From Thiofaba sp049322715 (lineage in GTDB: Bacteria; Pseudomonadota; Gammaproteobacteria; Halothiobacillales; Halothiobacillaceae): a stretch of DNA of 64,000 nt. Positions within the stretch are counted from its first letter, which is position 1. Each line of letters begins with the position of its first letter. The stretch is taken from contig JBMOQP010000029.1 in assembly GCA_049322715.1 (NCBI GenBank), positions 1-64,000 on the forward strand, written 5' to 3'. Shown here piece by piece: positions 25,116 through 33,847 of this stretch. A program made the position numbers and the translations under genes. Under the pieces are notes generated by a model, which worked only from the letters and a program-made list of their open reading frames with translations, did not search any database and had not been told where the DNA came from.

Positions 25116-25214
25116 TCAGCTGAAGATCACGCTCAGGAAGCTCAGCCAGGAGAAGATAATCAGGCCGATGACGAAGGTGAAGGCTGCATTCTGGAAGTTG
25201 AACATGTGGGCCAT
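25116..25214 (-). CDS. 32-residue single-pass membrane protein at the end of the cco operon
   Basis: A minus-strand ATG at 25214 with CAGGAG 8 bases upstream opens a 33-codon frame ending TGA at 25116. It encodes MAHMFNFQNAAFTFVIGLII followed by FSWLSFLSVIFS. Residues ~10-32 form one strongly hydrophobic helix and the N terminus is short and polar. It begins 17 bases after the ccoS stop and ends before the shared terminator, so it is probably the last gene of ccoGHIS. Tiny single-helix subunits of cbb3 oxidases are known (CcoM in Pseudomonas stutzeri), but this sequence is not obviously CcoM. Confidence 0.7.
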   Translation of the reverse strand: MAHMFNFQNAAFTFVIGLIIFSWLSFLSVIFS

Positions 25215-25231
25215 GTGATGTGCTCCTGTCG

Positions 25232-25447
25232 TTAATGTTTTGGCTGTATGTCCGGTGGCGTTTCCCGCGGCTCCGCGGACGGCCCCTGCGGCCTGGGAAT
25301 ACGCGGGTCGTCGTCATCCATGAGGATGCGATGCGCCGGCCCCTCGAGGTCGTCGTACTGGCCGCTGCGCACGGTCCACACCACGGCCCAGATCATGATC
25401 CCCATCACGACGATGCTGAGGGGGACCAGGAAATAAAGAATATCCAC
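25232..25447 (-). CDS. ccoS: cbb3 oxidase maturation protein CcoS
   Basis: A 71-residue protein. The N-terminal membrane helix (MDILYFLVPLSIVVMGIMIWAVVWTV) is followed by SGQYDDLEGPAHRILMDDD, the CcoS/FixS signature, and a Pro-rich tail. It is needed for cofactor insertion into the catalytic subunit. It lies 40 bases after ccoI. Confidence 0.93.
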   Translation of the reverse strand: MDILYFLVPLSIVVMGIMIWAVVWTVRSGQYDDLEGPAHRILMDDDDPRIPRPQGPSAEPRETPPDIQPKH

Positions 25448-25487
25448 AGACCAACCCGGTTTATTTGCGCAAGCTACCCGTTCCCCT

Positions 25488-27911
25488 CTAACGGCGCAAG
25501 CGCAAGGCGTTTAATACCACGATAATCGAGCTTAATGACATACCGATCGCCGCGAGCCAGGGAGGGACAAAGCCCGCGGCGGCCGCGGGCACGGCGACCA
25601 GGTTGTAGCCCAGCGCCCAGCCGAGATTCTGGCGGATGATGGTCATGGTCCGGCGCGCGACGCGTACCCCAGCCGGGATATGGCTCAGGTTCTCGGACAA
25701 CAGGATCATGTCCGCCGAGGCCTGAGCCAGTTGCGTGCCACCACCCATGGCCAGCGAGGCCTGGGCCCCGGCGAGAACCGGCGCATCGTTCACGCCATCC
25801 CCCACCATCACCACCACCTGGCCCTGCTCCTGCAGCTGGCGCAGGTGGCTCAGCTTGTCCTGGGGCAGCAAGCCACCGTGGGCATGGGGGATACCGAGTT
25901 CGCGCGCCACCCGTTCGGCCTCCTGCGGACGGTCCCCGCTCAGCAGACTGACCTCCAGCCCGAGTTCGCGCAATTCACGGATCGCACCGACGGCCTCCTC
26001 GCGCGGCGCATCGCGCAGCACGAACCAGGCCAGCGCTCCGCCCGCGTCGGCCAGCAGGACAACCGTCCCGGCCGATTCCGGGATCATTGGCACGGGCTGG
26101 CCGGACAGGGCCATGGCGAAATCCGACACGCCGATGCGGAAGCGACGGCCGCCGACACTCCCCTCCATACCCTGTCCCGGCACTGCGCTGACCTCGTCCG
26201 CGGCCACGCCCTTCCCCGCCCGGGTCAGGATGGCGCGCGCCACGGGGTGCTCGGAGGCTCGTTCGAGCGCCGCCGCCCAGGCGAGCGCCTCGGTCTCGCT
26301 TGCCTCGCCCAGGGGAATCACACGCTCGAGCGAGAGGCGACCATCAGTAAGTGTGCCGGTCTTGTCGAACACCACATGAGTGGCACGGGCCAGAGTCTCG
26401 AGGGCGTGACCACGGGTCACCAGCAGCCCGAGGCGGGTGAGCCTGCCGGTTGCCGCGGTCAGGGCTGCGGGAGTGGCGAGGCCGAGAGCACAGGGACAGG
26501 TGACGGCCAGCAGGGCAACGGTGATCCAGAACGCACGGGATGGCTCGTGCAGCCACCACCAGGTCGCCACCAGGACGCTGACCACGAGCAGGCCGAAGAT
26601 GAACCACTGCGCCGCACGGTCGGCCAGTTGGCCGATGCGGGGTTTCTCGGCCTGGGCGCGGTCCAGCAGGCGCAGGATGGAGGACAGGACAGTCTCCTCG
26701 CCAACCTTCTCCACGCGCACGAGCAGCGGGCTCTCGACGTTCACCGCGCCGCCGATCACAGCGTCCCCGGGGCCGCGCCCGCGCGGCACGCTCTCGCCGG
26801 TCAGGAGGGACTCGTCCACGCTGCTGTGCCCCTCCAGCACCACGCCGTCGGCCGGGACGCTCTCCCCAGGGCGGACACGAACCCGGTCCCCGGGGCGCAG
26901 CTCGGCAACGGCCACCATGTGCTCGACGCCGTCCTCACCGATGCGGGCAGCGATGTTCGGCAACAGCTTCACCAGGGCCTCGGCCGATTCACCCGCCTTG
27001 TGCCGGGCAAGCATCTCCAGATAGCGCCCGGCCAGCAACAGGAAGGCGAACATGGTGACGGTGTCGAAATACACCTCGCCACTGTTGGTCACTGTCGCCC
27101 AGGCGCTGGCCAGGAAAGTCAGCGCGAGAGTGATGCTCACCGGCAGGTCCATGCCCAGCCGCTTCTGCCGCAGATCGCGCCAGGCGGAGGTAAAGAAGCC
27201 GAGCGAGCTGTAGAAGATCACCGGCAGGGTGATGACCAGGCTCGCCCAGCGCAGGAATTGCCGCAGCCCCTCATCCATGCCGTGAAAATCGCCCGAATAC
27301 AGGGCAATGGCAGTCATCATCGCCTGCATCATGCCGAGCCCCGCCACCCCCACGCGCCGGAGTGCCTGGGCACGCTCGCGCTTGAAGGCGGCCTCTTGGC
27401 GCCCGGCATCGAAGGGGTGGGCCTGGTAGCCGATCGAGGTGATCGCCCGGAGGATCTCGCTCAACTGGATCTGGCGCGCATCCCATTGCACCCGGGCGCG
27501 CTTGGTGGCGTAGTTGATGTTGAAGGCCAAAATGCCCGGCAGGGCACGCACATGTTTCTCGTTCAGCCATACGCAGGCGGCGCAGGTGATGCCCTCGAGG
27601 ATCAGGGCCGCTTCGCGCATATCCCCCTGGCCGCTGACGAAGCTGCGCTGGAGAGCTTCGCTGTCATACAGGCGCAGCCCCTCGAGCTCCTGCGGGACCA
27701 GGTCATGCGCACGGTCGGCCGGCTGGGTGCGATAGCTGTAGTACTCCTCCATGCCACCATCGACGATCGCCTGGGCCACTGCCTGGCACCCCGGGCAACA
27801 CATGGCGCGCGGCTGATCCTTGACGCGTACGGAATAGTGCGCCCCCGGCGGGATCGGCAGGCCGCAATGGAAGCACTCGCCCTCCCCGGGCAGAGGACGG
27901 GGGTCAGACAT
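25488..27911 (-). CDS. ccoI: Copper-transporting P-type ATPase for cbb3 assembly (CcoI/FixI)
   Basis: An 807-residue P1B-ATPase. The N-terminal Cys-rich part (CFHCGLPIP, MCCPGCQAV) is followed by an HMA domain (GITCAACVWLNE), eight membrane helices with CPC in TCPCALGLATP, the phosphorylation site DKTGTLTDG and the hinge GDGVNDAPVL. It exports copper for the CuB site of cytochrome c oxidase cbb3. It lies 17 bases after the FixH-like gene in ccoGHIS. Confidence 0.95.
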   Translation of the reverse strand: MSDPRPLPGEGECFHCGLPIPPGAHYSVRVKDQPRAMCCPGCQAVAQAIVDGGMEEYYSYRTQPADRAHDLVPQELEGLRLYDSEALQRSFVSGQGDMREAALILEGITCAACVWLNEKHVRALPGILAFNINYATKRARVQWDARQIQLSEILRAITSIGYQAHPFDAGRQEAAFKRERAQALRRVGVAGLGMMQAMMTAIALYSGDFHGMDEGLRQFLRWASLVITLPVIFYSSLGFFTSAWRDLRQKRLGMDLPVSITLALTFLASAWATVTNSGEVYFDTVTMFAFLLLAGRYLEMLARHKAGESAEALVKLLPNIAARIGEDGVEHMVAVAELRPGDRVRVRPGESVPADGVVLEGHSSVDESLLTGESVPRGRGPGDAVIGGAVNVESPLLVRVEKVGEETVLSSILRLLDRAQAEKPRIGQLADRAAQWFIFGLLVVSVLVATWWWLHEPSRAFWITVALLAVTCPCALGLATPAALTAATGRLTRLGLLVTRGHALETLARATHVVFDKTGTLTDGRLSLERVIPLGEASETEALAWAAALERASEHPVARAILTRAGKGVAADEVSAVPGQGMEGSVGGRRFRIGVSDFAMALSGQPVPMIPESAGTVVLLADAGGALAWFVLRDAPREEAVGAIRELRELGLEVSLLSGDRPQEAERVARELGIPHAHGGLLPQDKLSHLRQLQEQGQVVVMVGDGVNDAPVLAGAQASLAMGGGTQLAQASADMILLSENLSHIPAGVRVARRTMTIIRQNLGWALGYNLVAVPAAAAGFVPPWLAAIGMSLSSIIVVLNALRLRR

Positions 27912-27928
27912 GGCTCAAGAGACGCCGG

Positions 27929-28735
27929 TCAGGGGGCCGCGACATCCGTCGCGGCCCGCACCTCATGGATATCCTCGCCACGCTGGACGACGATAACCAC
28001 CTGCCAGAGGCCGGCGAGGGGCGGGGTGGCATTGGCACGGTAGAAACCAGGCTCGACCTCGGGCAGGGCCAGGCTGAAGTCCTCACGCTGGTTGGAGGGG
28101 CGCATGAAGCGCGCGCTGACCTCGGCGCCGCTGATGGGTGAGCCGTGGCGATCGCGTGCCTGCACCTGGAACGGCGCCTCCCGGTCCTTGACTGGATCCC
28201 CTAGCCAGCCGTAGTCCACCTGCCAGCCGCGCTCCTTCTGCAGCTCGACCCGATGCAGGTAGTCGTTGTAGAGCGCTTCCTTCTTCTGGTAGTCGTGCGA
28301 GGTCACGCCAGGAAAGTACGAGCTCACCGCCTCCCCCTGCTTGGGTTTGGGCAGGAGCCAAGCGCTGACGCGGCTGTCCAGCCCGCCGGTGGCGACCGTG
28401 ACGAATACGGCGTCCAGGGCGATGATCACGGCGAAGAAGCCGATGATCAGTCCCGGCCCCCAGCGGAAGCTGCGCCCTTCATCCCGCCGCTGCTGCTCTC
28501 CTTGATGAGCCAGCACGCCAAGGATGAAGACCACCACCAGGTAGACCGCAAGATGAATGGCCAGCACATCGGCACCGGGCCAGTTCAGCAAGGCGAACGG
28601 CAGGTAGAAACCAGGCGTGAGGATGGCAAGGATGACCGCCGACTGACGCCCTCCGAGGCGAACCAGGCGGTTCAACCCCAGGAAGGCGAGCACGATCAGC
28701 AGGATGCCTGCACCGAGCGAAATCAGGATGGACAT
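27929..28735 (-). CDS. ccoH: FixH/CcoH-type protein with extra N-terminal membrane domain
   Basis: A 268-residue protein. The C-terminal ~150 residues are FixH-like: a membrane helix (GPGLIIGFFAVIIALDAVFV), then SSYFPGVTSHDYQKKEALYN and a small beta domain (PLAGLWQVVIVVQRGED). FixH/CcoH is usually about 160-170 residues. Here about 100 more precede it, with three further hydrophobic segments (residues ~2-22, ~35-53, ~58-78). It takes part in cbb3 assembly together with CcoI. The 9-base gap to ccoG supports co-transcription. Confidence 0.83.
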   Translation of the reverse strand: MSILISLGAGILLIVLAFLGLNRLVRLGGRQSAVILAILTPGFYLPFALLNWPGADVLAIHLAVYLVVVFILGVLAHQGEQQRRDEGRSFRWGPGLIIGFFAVIIALDAVFVTVATGGLDSRVSAWLLPKPKQGEAVSSYFPGVTSHDYQKKEALYNDYLHRVELQKERGWQVDYGWLGDPVKDREAPFQVQARDRHGSPISGAEVSARFMRPSNQREDFSLALPEVEPGFYRANATPPLAGLWQVVIVVQRGEDIHEVRAATDVAAP

Positions 28736-28744
28736 GGGTCGTTA

Positions 28745-30157
28745 TCAACGCGGCATGTTGAAGGTGGCATTCATCGCCACGGGTTCGATCTGGCCATCCT
28801 TGTCGGTCAACACGAAACGGAAATTCTGCTGCGTGCCCTTGGCGCCCGCCGGCAGCTTCACCCTCACCAGCAGACGAAGCAGCTTGTCGGAGGGCACCTC
28901 GATGTCCTTCTTGCCCCCGGCGATCTCGATCTCCGCATCGGCCAGGCCCTCAACACCAAGATCGAGACGGAGCGGGCGGGGGACCTTGTTGTTGATCTTG
29001 ATCTCGTAGCTGTTCTGCACCCGGCCATCGGCCAGGGTCACCGCCAGGGGATTGCGCACCTGGTTCACTGCGAAGTCCATCGGCGCCTGATGCAGGACGC
29101 CGTAGGCCAGGAGCCCGATGACCACCAGGATCGCCAGACCGTAACCGATCGTCTTCGGCTTGAAAACCCGCGGTTTTACCCCGGTTTCAATTTCCTGCTC
29201 GGAGGCATAGCGAATCAGGCTGCGGTCCCAGCCCTGCTTGTCCATGATTTCGTTGCAGGCATCGATGCACAGGCCACAGTTGATGCAGGCGATCTGCAGG
29301 CCGTTGCGGATGTCGATGCCGGTCGGGCAGACCTGAACGCACAGGCCGCAATCGACGCAGTCCCCATGACCGGCCGCCTTGCGCTCTTCCTGGGTCTTCA
29401 GGCCACGACCAAGGTGGGCGCGCCCCTTCTCGCCCTCGCCACGCTTGTAGTCGTAGGAGGGGATAAGGGTCTCCTTGTCGAACATCACCGTCTGGAAGCG
29501 GGAATAAGGGCACATGTAGATGCACACCTGCTCGCGCACGAAGCCGGCCACGACAAAGGTAATGGCGGTCAGCAGGCCGATGGTGATGTAGGCCGCCGAT
29601 GCAGCATGGCCGGTGAAGAAGTCACCGAGCAGGCCCGGGGCATCCGTCCAGTAGGCCGTGAACGTGAAGCCGGTGAGCCAGGCAAAGGCCAGCCATGCCG
29701 CCCAGGTGAGCCCCTTCTTGCTGATCTTCTGCGCGTTCCAGGGCATTTTCTCGAGCTTCAGGCGCAGCTGGCGGTCCCCCTGGATCCAACGCTCGATGTA
29801 CATGAACGCGTCGGTCCACAGGGTCTGGAAGCAGAAATAGCCGCAGAAGGCACGGCCGACCACGCCAGTCACGAAGAACAACAGCCAGGCGAAGATGATC
29901 AGCGCGCCGGCCAGCCAGTAGATGTCCTGCGGATGAACGATCAGGTCGAAGATGTAGAAGCGGCGGCCCGGGATATCGAAAAGCACCGCCTGCGAAGGCC
30001 CGTCACCACGATCCCAGCGCAACCAGGGCAGGAGGAAGAAGACGGCGTAGGCCAGCACCAGCATCCCCGTCTTGAAAGTACGGAATGTGCCCTTCACCGA
30101 TTTCGGATGAATGGCGACGCGTTCCTGGTAGAGCTTTTCTTCCGTCTCGACGGACAT
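28745..30157 (-). CDS. ccoG: cbb3 oxidase accessory protein CcoG (RdxA/FixG)
   Basis: A 470-residue membrane iron-sulfur protein with about five membrane helices, a CGYFCFQTLW motif in the N-terminal part, and two [4Fe-4S] motifs in the loop CVDCGLCVQVCPTGIDI...CINCGLCIDACNE. A C-terminal Ig-like domain follows the last helix. CcoG acts as a cupric reductase that supplies Cu(I) during cbb3 biogenesis. It is the first gene of ccoGHIS and is separated from ccoP by a terminator. Confidence 0.94.
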   Translation of the reverse strand: MSVETEEKLYQERVAIHPKSVKGTFRTFKTGMLVLAYAVFFLLPWLRWDRGDGPSQAVLFDIPGRRFYIFDLIVHPQDIYWLAGALIIFAWLLFFVTGVVGRAFCGYFCFQTLWTDAFMYIERWIQGDRQLRLKLEKMPWNAQKISKKGLTWAAWLAFAWLTGFTFTAYWTDAPGLLGDFFTGHAASAAYITIGLLTAITFVVAGFVREQVCIYMCPYSRFQTVMFDKETLIPSYDYKRGEGEKGRAHLGRGLKTQEERKAAGHGDCVDCGLCVQVCPTGIDIRNGLQIACINCGLCIDACNEIMDKQGWDRSLIRYASEQEIETGVKPRVFKPKTIGYGLAILVVIGLLAYGVLHQAPMDFAVNQVRNPLAVTLADGRVQNSYEIKINNKVPRPLRLDLGVEGLADAEIEIAGGKKDIEVPSDKLLRLLVRVKLPAGAKGTQQNFRFVLTDKDGQIEPVAMNATFNMPR

Positions 30158-30226
30158 ACATCGGGCTCCTGTGCATTCATTATCGAATGCTGATAATCAT
30201 ACAACAGACAGGGTCTTGGCCTGCGC

Positions 30227-30256
30227 AAAAAAAATGCCGGCAAGGCCGGCATTTTC
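30227..30256 (-). terminator. Terminator between ccoP and ccoG
   Basis: AAAATGCCGGC-AAG-GCCGGCATTTT with an eight-base A run on the plus side, which reads as a T run on the minus strand. It ends the ccoNOQP transcript 25 bases after ccoP, so ccoGHIS should have its own promoter in 30158-30226. Confidence 0.88.
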
Positions 30257-30280
30257 AAGTACGAAGCACGTAGGAAGCGG

Positions 30281-31186
30281 TTACTTGCCGCCGCCCAGTT
30301 CGTGCACGTACACGGTCAGCATCTTGATCTCCTCAGGCTTGAGGCGACTGCCAAAAGCCGGCATCTCGCGCTGAATGCCCTTGTTGATCACGCCAGCGAC
30401 CAGCTTCTTCTTTTCTTCGATGGAGCCTGCTGCCGGGATATTGATCACAGACCAGGCCTTGTCGGTCAGGTTGGCCGCGCCCATCATCGGATTGCCCTTG
30501 CCCTCGGCACCATGGCAGCCCATACACATGGCATAGCCCTGCTTGCCGCGCTCGGCAGCCGCGGCATCCACTGTCTCGCCGGACAGGCTCAGCACATAGC
30601 TGGCCACGTCATCGAGGGCCTGGCCCTGGATATTGGCGAAGGCGGGCATGTTGCCCTTGCGGCCCGAGGCGATGCTGGCCTGGATGTGATCGACCTTGCC
30701 ACCCCACAGCCAGTCGTCGTCCGCCAGGTTGGGGAAGAATGGCAGGTTGCCCTGACCGCCCTGGCCGTGGCACGCGGCGCAATAGTCGCCAAAGTAGCCT
30801 TTGGCCATGGAGCGCGCGAAGGCCATCATGTCGGGGTTGGCGAGGATTTCCTCGTAGGAGGCGGCGCCGACCTTCTCGATGTACTCACGCTGCTTCACCG
30901 CTGCCGGGCTGCTCTGCATCTCCTCGATCAGCTGGCTGCGGGAGTTCCACGGCATCTCCTTGGTCTGGCCGTTCTCTTCCACCGTGACGGTTGCGATACC
31001 GCGGGTGAAGCTTTTGCCGACCGGCCACGCCGGATAGATGATCCAGTAGACGACCGCGAAAATGATGGTGGCGTAGAAGGCCCACAGCCACCAGTTGGGC
31101 AACGGGTTGTTGTACTCGCGCAGATCACCATCCCAGACGTGACCGGTGGTTTCGACCTGCTTGGACTTGTTAGCGGGATTCGCCAT
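30281..31186 (-). CDS. ccoP: cbb3 cytochrome oxidase diheme subunit III
   Basis: A 301-residue protein. Its N-terminal membrane helix is preceded by LREYNNPLPNWWLWAFY, the CcoP signature. Two cytochrome c domains follow, with heme motifs CAACH (DYCAACHGQGG) and CMGCH (YAMCMGCHGAEG). It receives electrons from soluble cytochromes c. It is the last gene of ccoNOQP, 2 bases after ccoQ. Confidence 0.96.
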   Translation of the reverse strand: MANPANKSKQVETTGHVWDGDLREYNNPLPNWWLWAFYATIIFAVVYWIIYPAWPVGKSFTRGIATVTVEENGQTKEMPWNSRSQLIEEMQSSPAAVKQREYIEKVGAASYEEILANPDMMAFARSMAKGYFGDYCAACHGQGGQGNLPFFPNLADDDWLWGGKVDHIQASIASGRKGNMPAFANIQGQALDDVASYVLSLSGETVDAAAAERGKQGYAMCMGCHGAEGKGNPMMGAANLTDKAWSVINIPAAGSIEEKKKLVAGVINKGIQREMPAFGSRLKPEEIKMLTVYVHELGGGK

Positions 31187-31188
31187 GA

Positions 31189-31389
31189 CTATTTATCCCC
31201 TTGTTTCGACGCAGGCTTCTTTTCCTCGTCGTCGATAAACGGAATGTTCTTGTAGGACTCGAGCCGATCCTTGCGCTGCTTGCCGGTATAGACGTAGAGC
31301 ACGATGCCGACGAAAGTGGTGAAGAAGATGAGCAGGGCCAGCACCTTGCTGTTGCCGAGATCACCCAACCAAGCCCAGATTTCAGACAT
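31189..31389 (-). CDS. ccoQ: cbb3 oxidase small subunit CcoQ
   Basis: A 66-residue protein with one membrane helix (VLALLIFFTTFVGIVLYVYTG) and a charged tail (RKDRLESYKNIPFIDDEE). This is the usual CcoQ plan; it stabilises the complex. It lies between ccoO and ccoP. Confidence 0.92.
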   Translation of the reverse strand: MSEIWAWLGDLGNSKVLALLIFFTTFVGIVLYVYTGKQRKDRLESYKNIPFIDDEEKKPASKQGDK

Positions 31390-31420
31390 GTCGTGCTCCT
31401 GACGTCTCTATGCGGCCGTA

Positions 31421-32155
31421 TCAGCGGAAGTTGGCGAAGTAGCCCTGCTCGTACTGCTTGAAGTCCACCAGGGTGCCCAGCATCTGCAGGTAGGCGACCA
31501 TGGCGTCCATCTCGGTGATGCGCGACTTGTCGCCATCCCAGTTGCGGCCATTGGCTTCCGCCTCGAGGGTGGCCTTGGCGTTCGGGATGTGCAGCTTGTC
31601 CGCCATCTCCTTGCCATGCTCGGCCACGTTGGCCTGGTACTCCTCCTCGGTGAGGGAGTACGGCACGCCGGTCATCTTGAGCGCCTTCATGCGGTTCTCG
31701 ATGTCACCGTAGCTGAGCTCCTTCTCCATCAGCCAGGGATAGGCCGGCATGATGGATTCGGGCACGACGTTCTGCGGGCGGATCAGGTGCTGGGTGTGCC
31801 ATTCGTCGGAGTATTTGCCGCCAAGACGGGCGATGTCCGGACCGGTGCGCTTGGAGGCCCACTGGAACGGGTGGTCGTACTTCGACTCGGCCGCCAGGGA
31901 GTAGTGGCCGTAGCGCAGCATCTCATCGCGGAACGGACGGATCATCTGCGAATGGCAGGCGTAGCAGCCCTCGCGGATGTACAGGTCACGGCCACGCAGC
32001 TCCAGCGGGGTGTACGGACGCACACCCTTGACCTCTTCGACCGTGTCCTTGATATGGAACAGCGGGACGATCTCGACCAGGCCACCAATGCTGACCGCCA
32101 CCAGAGTGAGGACGATCAGCAGGCCGGCATTGATTTCGATGCTTTCGTGCTTCAT
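31421..32155 (-). CDS. ccoO: cbb3 oxidase monoheme subunit II
   Basis: A 244-residue membrane-anchored cytochrome c. The N-terminal helix (INAGLLIVLTLVAVSIGGLVEIVPLF) is followed by the single heme motif in REGCYACHSQMIRPFRDE and the distal methionine region (ESIMPAYPWL). It passes electrons from CcoP to CcoN. It lies 15 bases after ccoN. Confidence 0.96.
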   Translation of the reverse strand: MKHESIEINAGLLIVLTLVAVSIGGLVEIVPLFHIKDTVEEVKGVRPYTPLELRGRDLYIREGCYACHSQMIRPFRDEMLRYGHYSLAAESKYDHPFQWASKRTGPDIARLGGKYSDEWHTQHLIRPQNVVPESIMPAYPWLMEKELSYGDIENRMKALKMTGVPYSLTEEEYQANVAEHGKEMADKLHIPNAKATLEAEANGRNWDGDKSRITEMDAMVAYLQMLGTLVDFKQYEQGYFANFR

Positions 32156-32170
32156 CGATCAATCTCCTTA

Positions 32171-33625
32171 TCAGCGCGCCACGGCCGCTGCGCCAGACAC
32201 TTCGACGGCAACGCCGCGCTTGGCCTGGGCAATGGTCATGTAGACGTTGTAAACCATCATCAGGATGCCGGCGACGAAGAACATGCCACCGATGGCGCGC
32301 ACGACGTACGGCAGGTGCATGAAGGTCACGGTCTCGATGAAGGTGTAGGCGAGGTTGCCGTACTCATCGAAGGCACGCAGCATCAGACCCTGGCCGATGC
32401 CGGCCACCCACAGCGAGGCGATGTAGAGCACGATGCCGATGGTCGCCAGCCAGAAATGGGTGTAGATCATCTTGGTGCTGTACATGCTGGTCGCACCCCA
32501 CAGACGCGGGATGAGGTGGTAGAACGAGCCGAAGGTGATCATGGCCACCCAGCCGAGGGCGCCAGAGTGCACGTGGCCTACGGTCCAGTCGGTGTAGTGG
32601 GACAGCGCGTTGACGCTCTTGAGCGACATCAGCGGGCCTTCGAAGGTCGACATGCCGTAGAAGGACAGCGCGGTGATCATGAACAGCATGATCGGGTCGG
32701 TGCGCAGCTTATCCCACGCGCCGGACAGGGTCATGATGCCGTTGATCATGCCACCCCAGGACGGCAGCAGCAGCAGGATGGAGAATGTGGCCGCCAGGGT
32801 GGAGGTCCAGTCCGGGATCGCGGTCCAGTGCAGGTGGTGGGTACCCGCCCACATGTACAGGAAGGACAGGGCCCAGAAGTGGACGATGGACAGGCGGTAG
32901 GAATAGACCGGACGGCCAGCCTGCTTCGGAACGAAGTAGTACATCATGCCGAGGAAGGCCGCAGTCAGGAAGAAGCCTACCGCGTTATGGCCGTACCACC
33001 ACTGGGTCATCGCATCCTGCACGCCGGAGAACAGGCTGTAGGACTCGAGGCTGTTCCAGGCTACCGGCACCGCCAGGTTGTTGAAGATGTGCAGCAGGGC
33101 AATCACGAACAGGAAGGCGATGAAGAACCAGTTGGCCACGTAGATATGCGGCTGGCTGCGGTTCACCAGGGTCATCACGAAGATGACGATGTAGGCGACC
33201 CAGACCACGGCGATGGCCAGGTCGAGTTGCCAGATGAACTCGGCGTACTCGCGACCCTGGGTGAAGCCCAGCATGTAGAGCACGACGCCGCCACCGACGC
33301 CGACCTGCCAGCCCCAGAAGGTGAACTCGGGCAACCAGCGACCGCCCCACAGGCGGGCCTGGCAGGTGCGCTGCACGATGTAATACGAGGTCGCGAACAG
33401 GGCGCTGCCGCCGAAACCGAAGATCACCAGCGTGGTGTGCACCGGACGCAGGCGCCCGAAGGTGATTTCGGCGATATCGAAGTTCAGGAACGGCCACGCC
33501 AGCTCACTGGCGATGTACGTTCCCGCAGTCATGCCAAGGACGCCCCAGACGAGCGCCATGATGGCGAACTTCTTCACAATGTCGTAGTTGTACTGCTCTG
33601 TGGCAACGGCCGTGCTCGTTGACAT
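32171..33625 (-). CDS. ccoN: cbb3 cytochrome oxidase catalytic subunit I
   Basis: A 484-residue protein with about 12 membrane helices and the conserved heme/CuB histidine regions (VHTTLVIFGFGG; WWYGHNAVGFFLTAAFLG; AGTHHLHWTAIPDW; DWTVGHVHSGALGW). It reduces oxygen with high affinity and pumps protons. ATG 33625 (GGAGGAG 6 bases upstream) is chosen over the longer frame from 33709. It is the first gene of ccoNOQP. The 220 bases upstream are AT-rich and gene-free, and I saw no clear FNR-type box. Confidence 0.96.
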   Translation of the reverse strand: MSTSTAVATEQYNYDIVKKFAIMALVWGVLGMTAGTYIASELAWPFLNFDIAEITFGRLRPVHTTLVIFGFGGSALFATSYYIVQRTCQARLWGGRWLPEFTFWGWQVGVGGGVVLYMLGFTQGREYAEFIWQLDLAIAVVWVAYIVIFVMTLVNRSQPHIYVANWFFIAFLFVIALLHIFNNLAVPVAWNSLESYSLFSGVQDAMTQWWYGHNAVGFFLTAAFLGMMYYFVPKQAGRPVYSYRLSIVHFWALSFLYMWAGTHHLHWTAIPDWTSTLAATFSILLLLPSWGGMINGIMTLSGAWDKLRTDPIMLFMITALSFYGMSTFEGPLMSLKSVNALSHYTDWTVGHVHSGALGWVAMITFGSFYHLIPRLWGATSMYSTKMIYTHFWLATIGIVLYIASLWVAGIGQGLMLRAFDEYGNLAYTFIETVTFMHLPYVVRAIGGMFFVAGILMMVYNVYMTIAQAKRGVAVEVSGAAAVAR

Positions 33626-33830
33626 CTCGAGTCTCCTCCCAAGGTTAATGCTTGTTGCTCGGGGCCCCGGAAGGCGGACCTTCCCCATACCCTTTGCTGG
33701 CCGGTGCATGTTACTGCAACGCTAGGCCCCTCTAAAGTTCCTTATTTTTCCGGGCTTTTCCCTTGGACATTCAAAAAACACGCAGTATTTCAATGTGTTT
33801 TCAAACAACCAAAAGCAACCAGAATGCATG

Positions 33831-33847
33831 GATCAAAATATTTGATC
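33831..33847. promoter_or_regulatory. AT-rich palindrome between bioC and ccoN
   Basis: GATCAAA-ATA-TTTGATC, a perfect 7-bp inverted repeat over the bioC stop codon and about 205 bases upstream of ccoN. It is in an otherwise AT-rich gap (33710-33845) in which I see nothing else. It could be a protein-binding site or part of the bioC 3' end; it is not in the FNR orientation (TTGAT-N4-ATCAA). Confidence 0.35.

Noticed and set aside
33626..33845. FNR/ANR box upstream of ccoN (and in 30158-30226 upstream of ccoG)
   Set aside because: No TTGAT-N4-ATCAA site was found. The palindrome at 33831-33847 has the half-sites in the reverse order (ATCAAA...TTTGAT).
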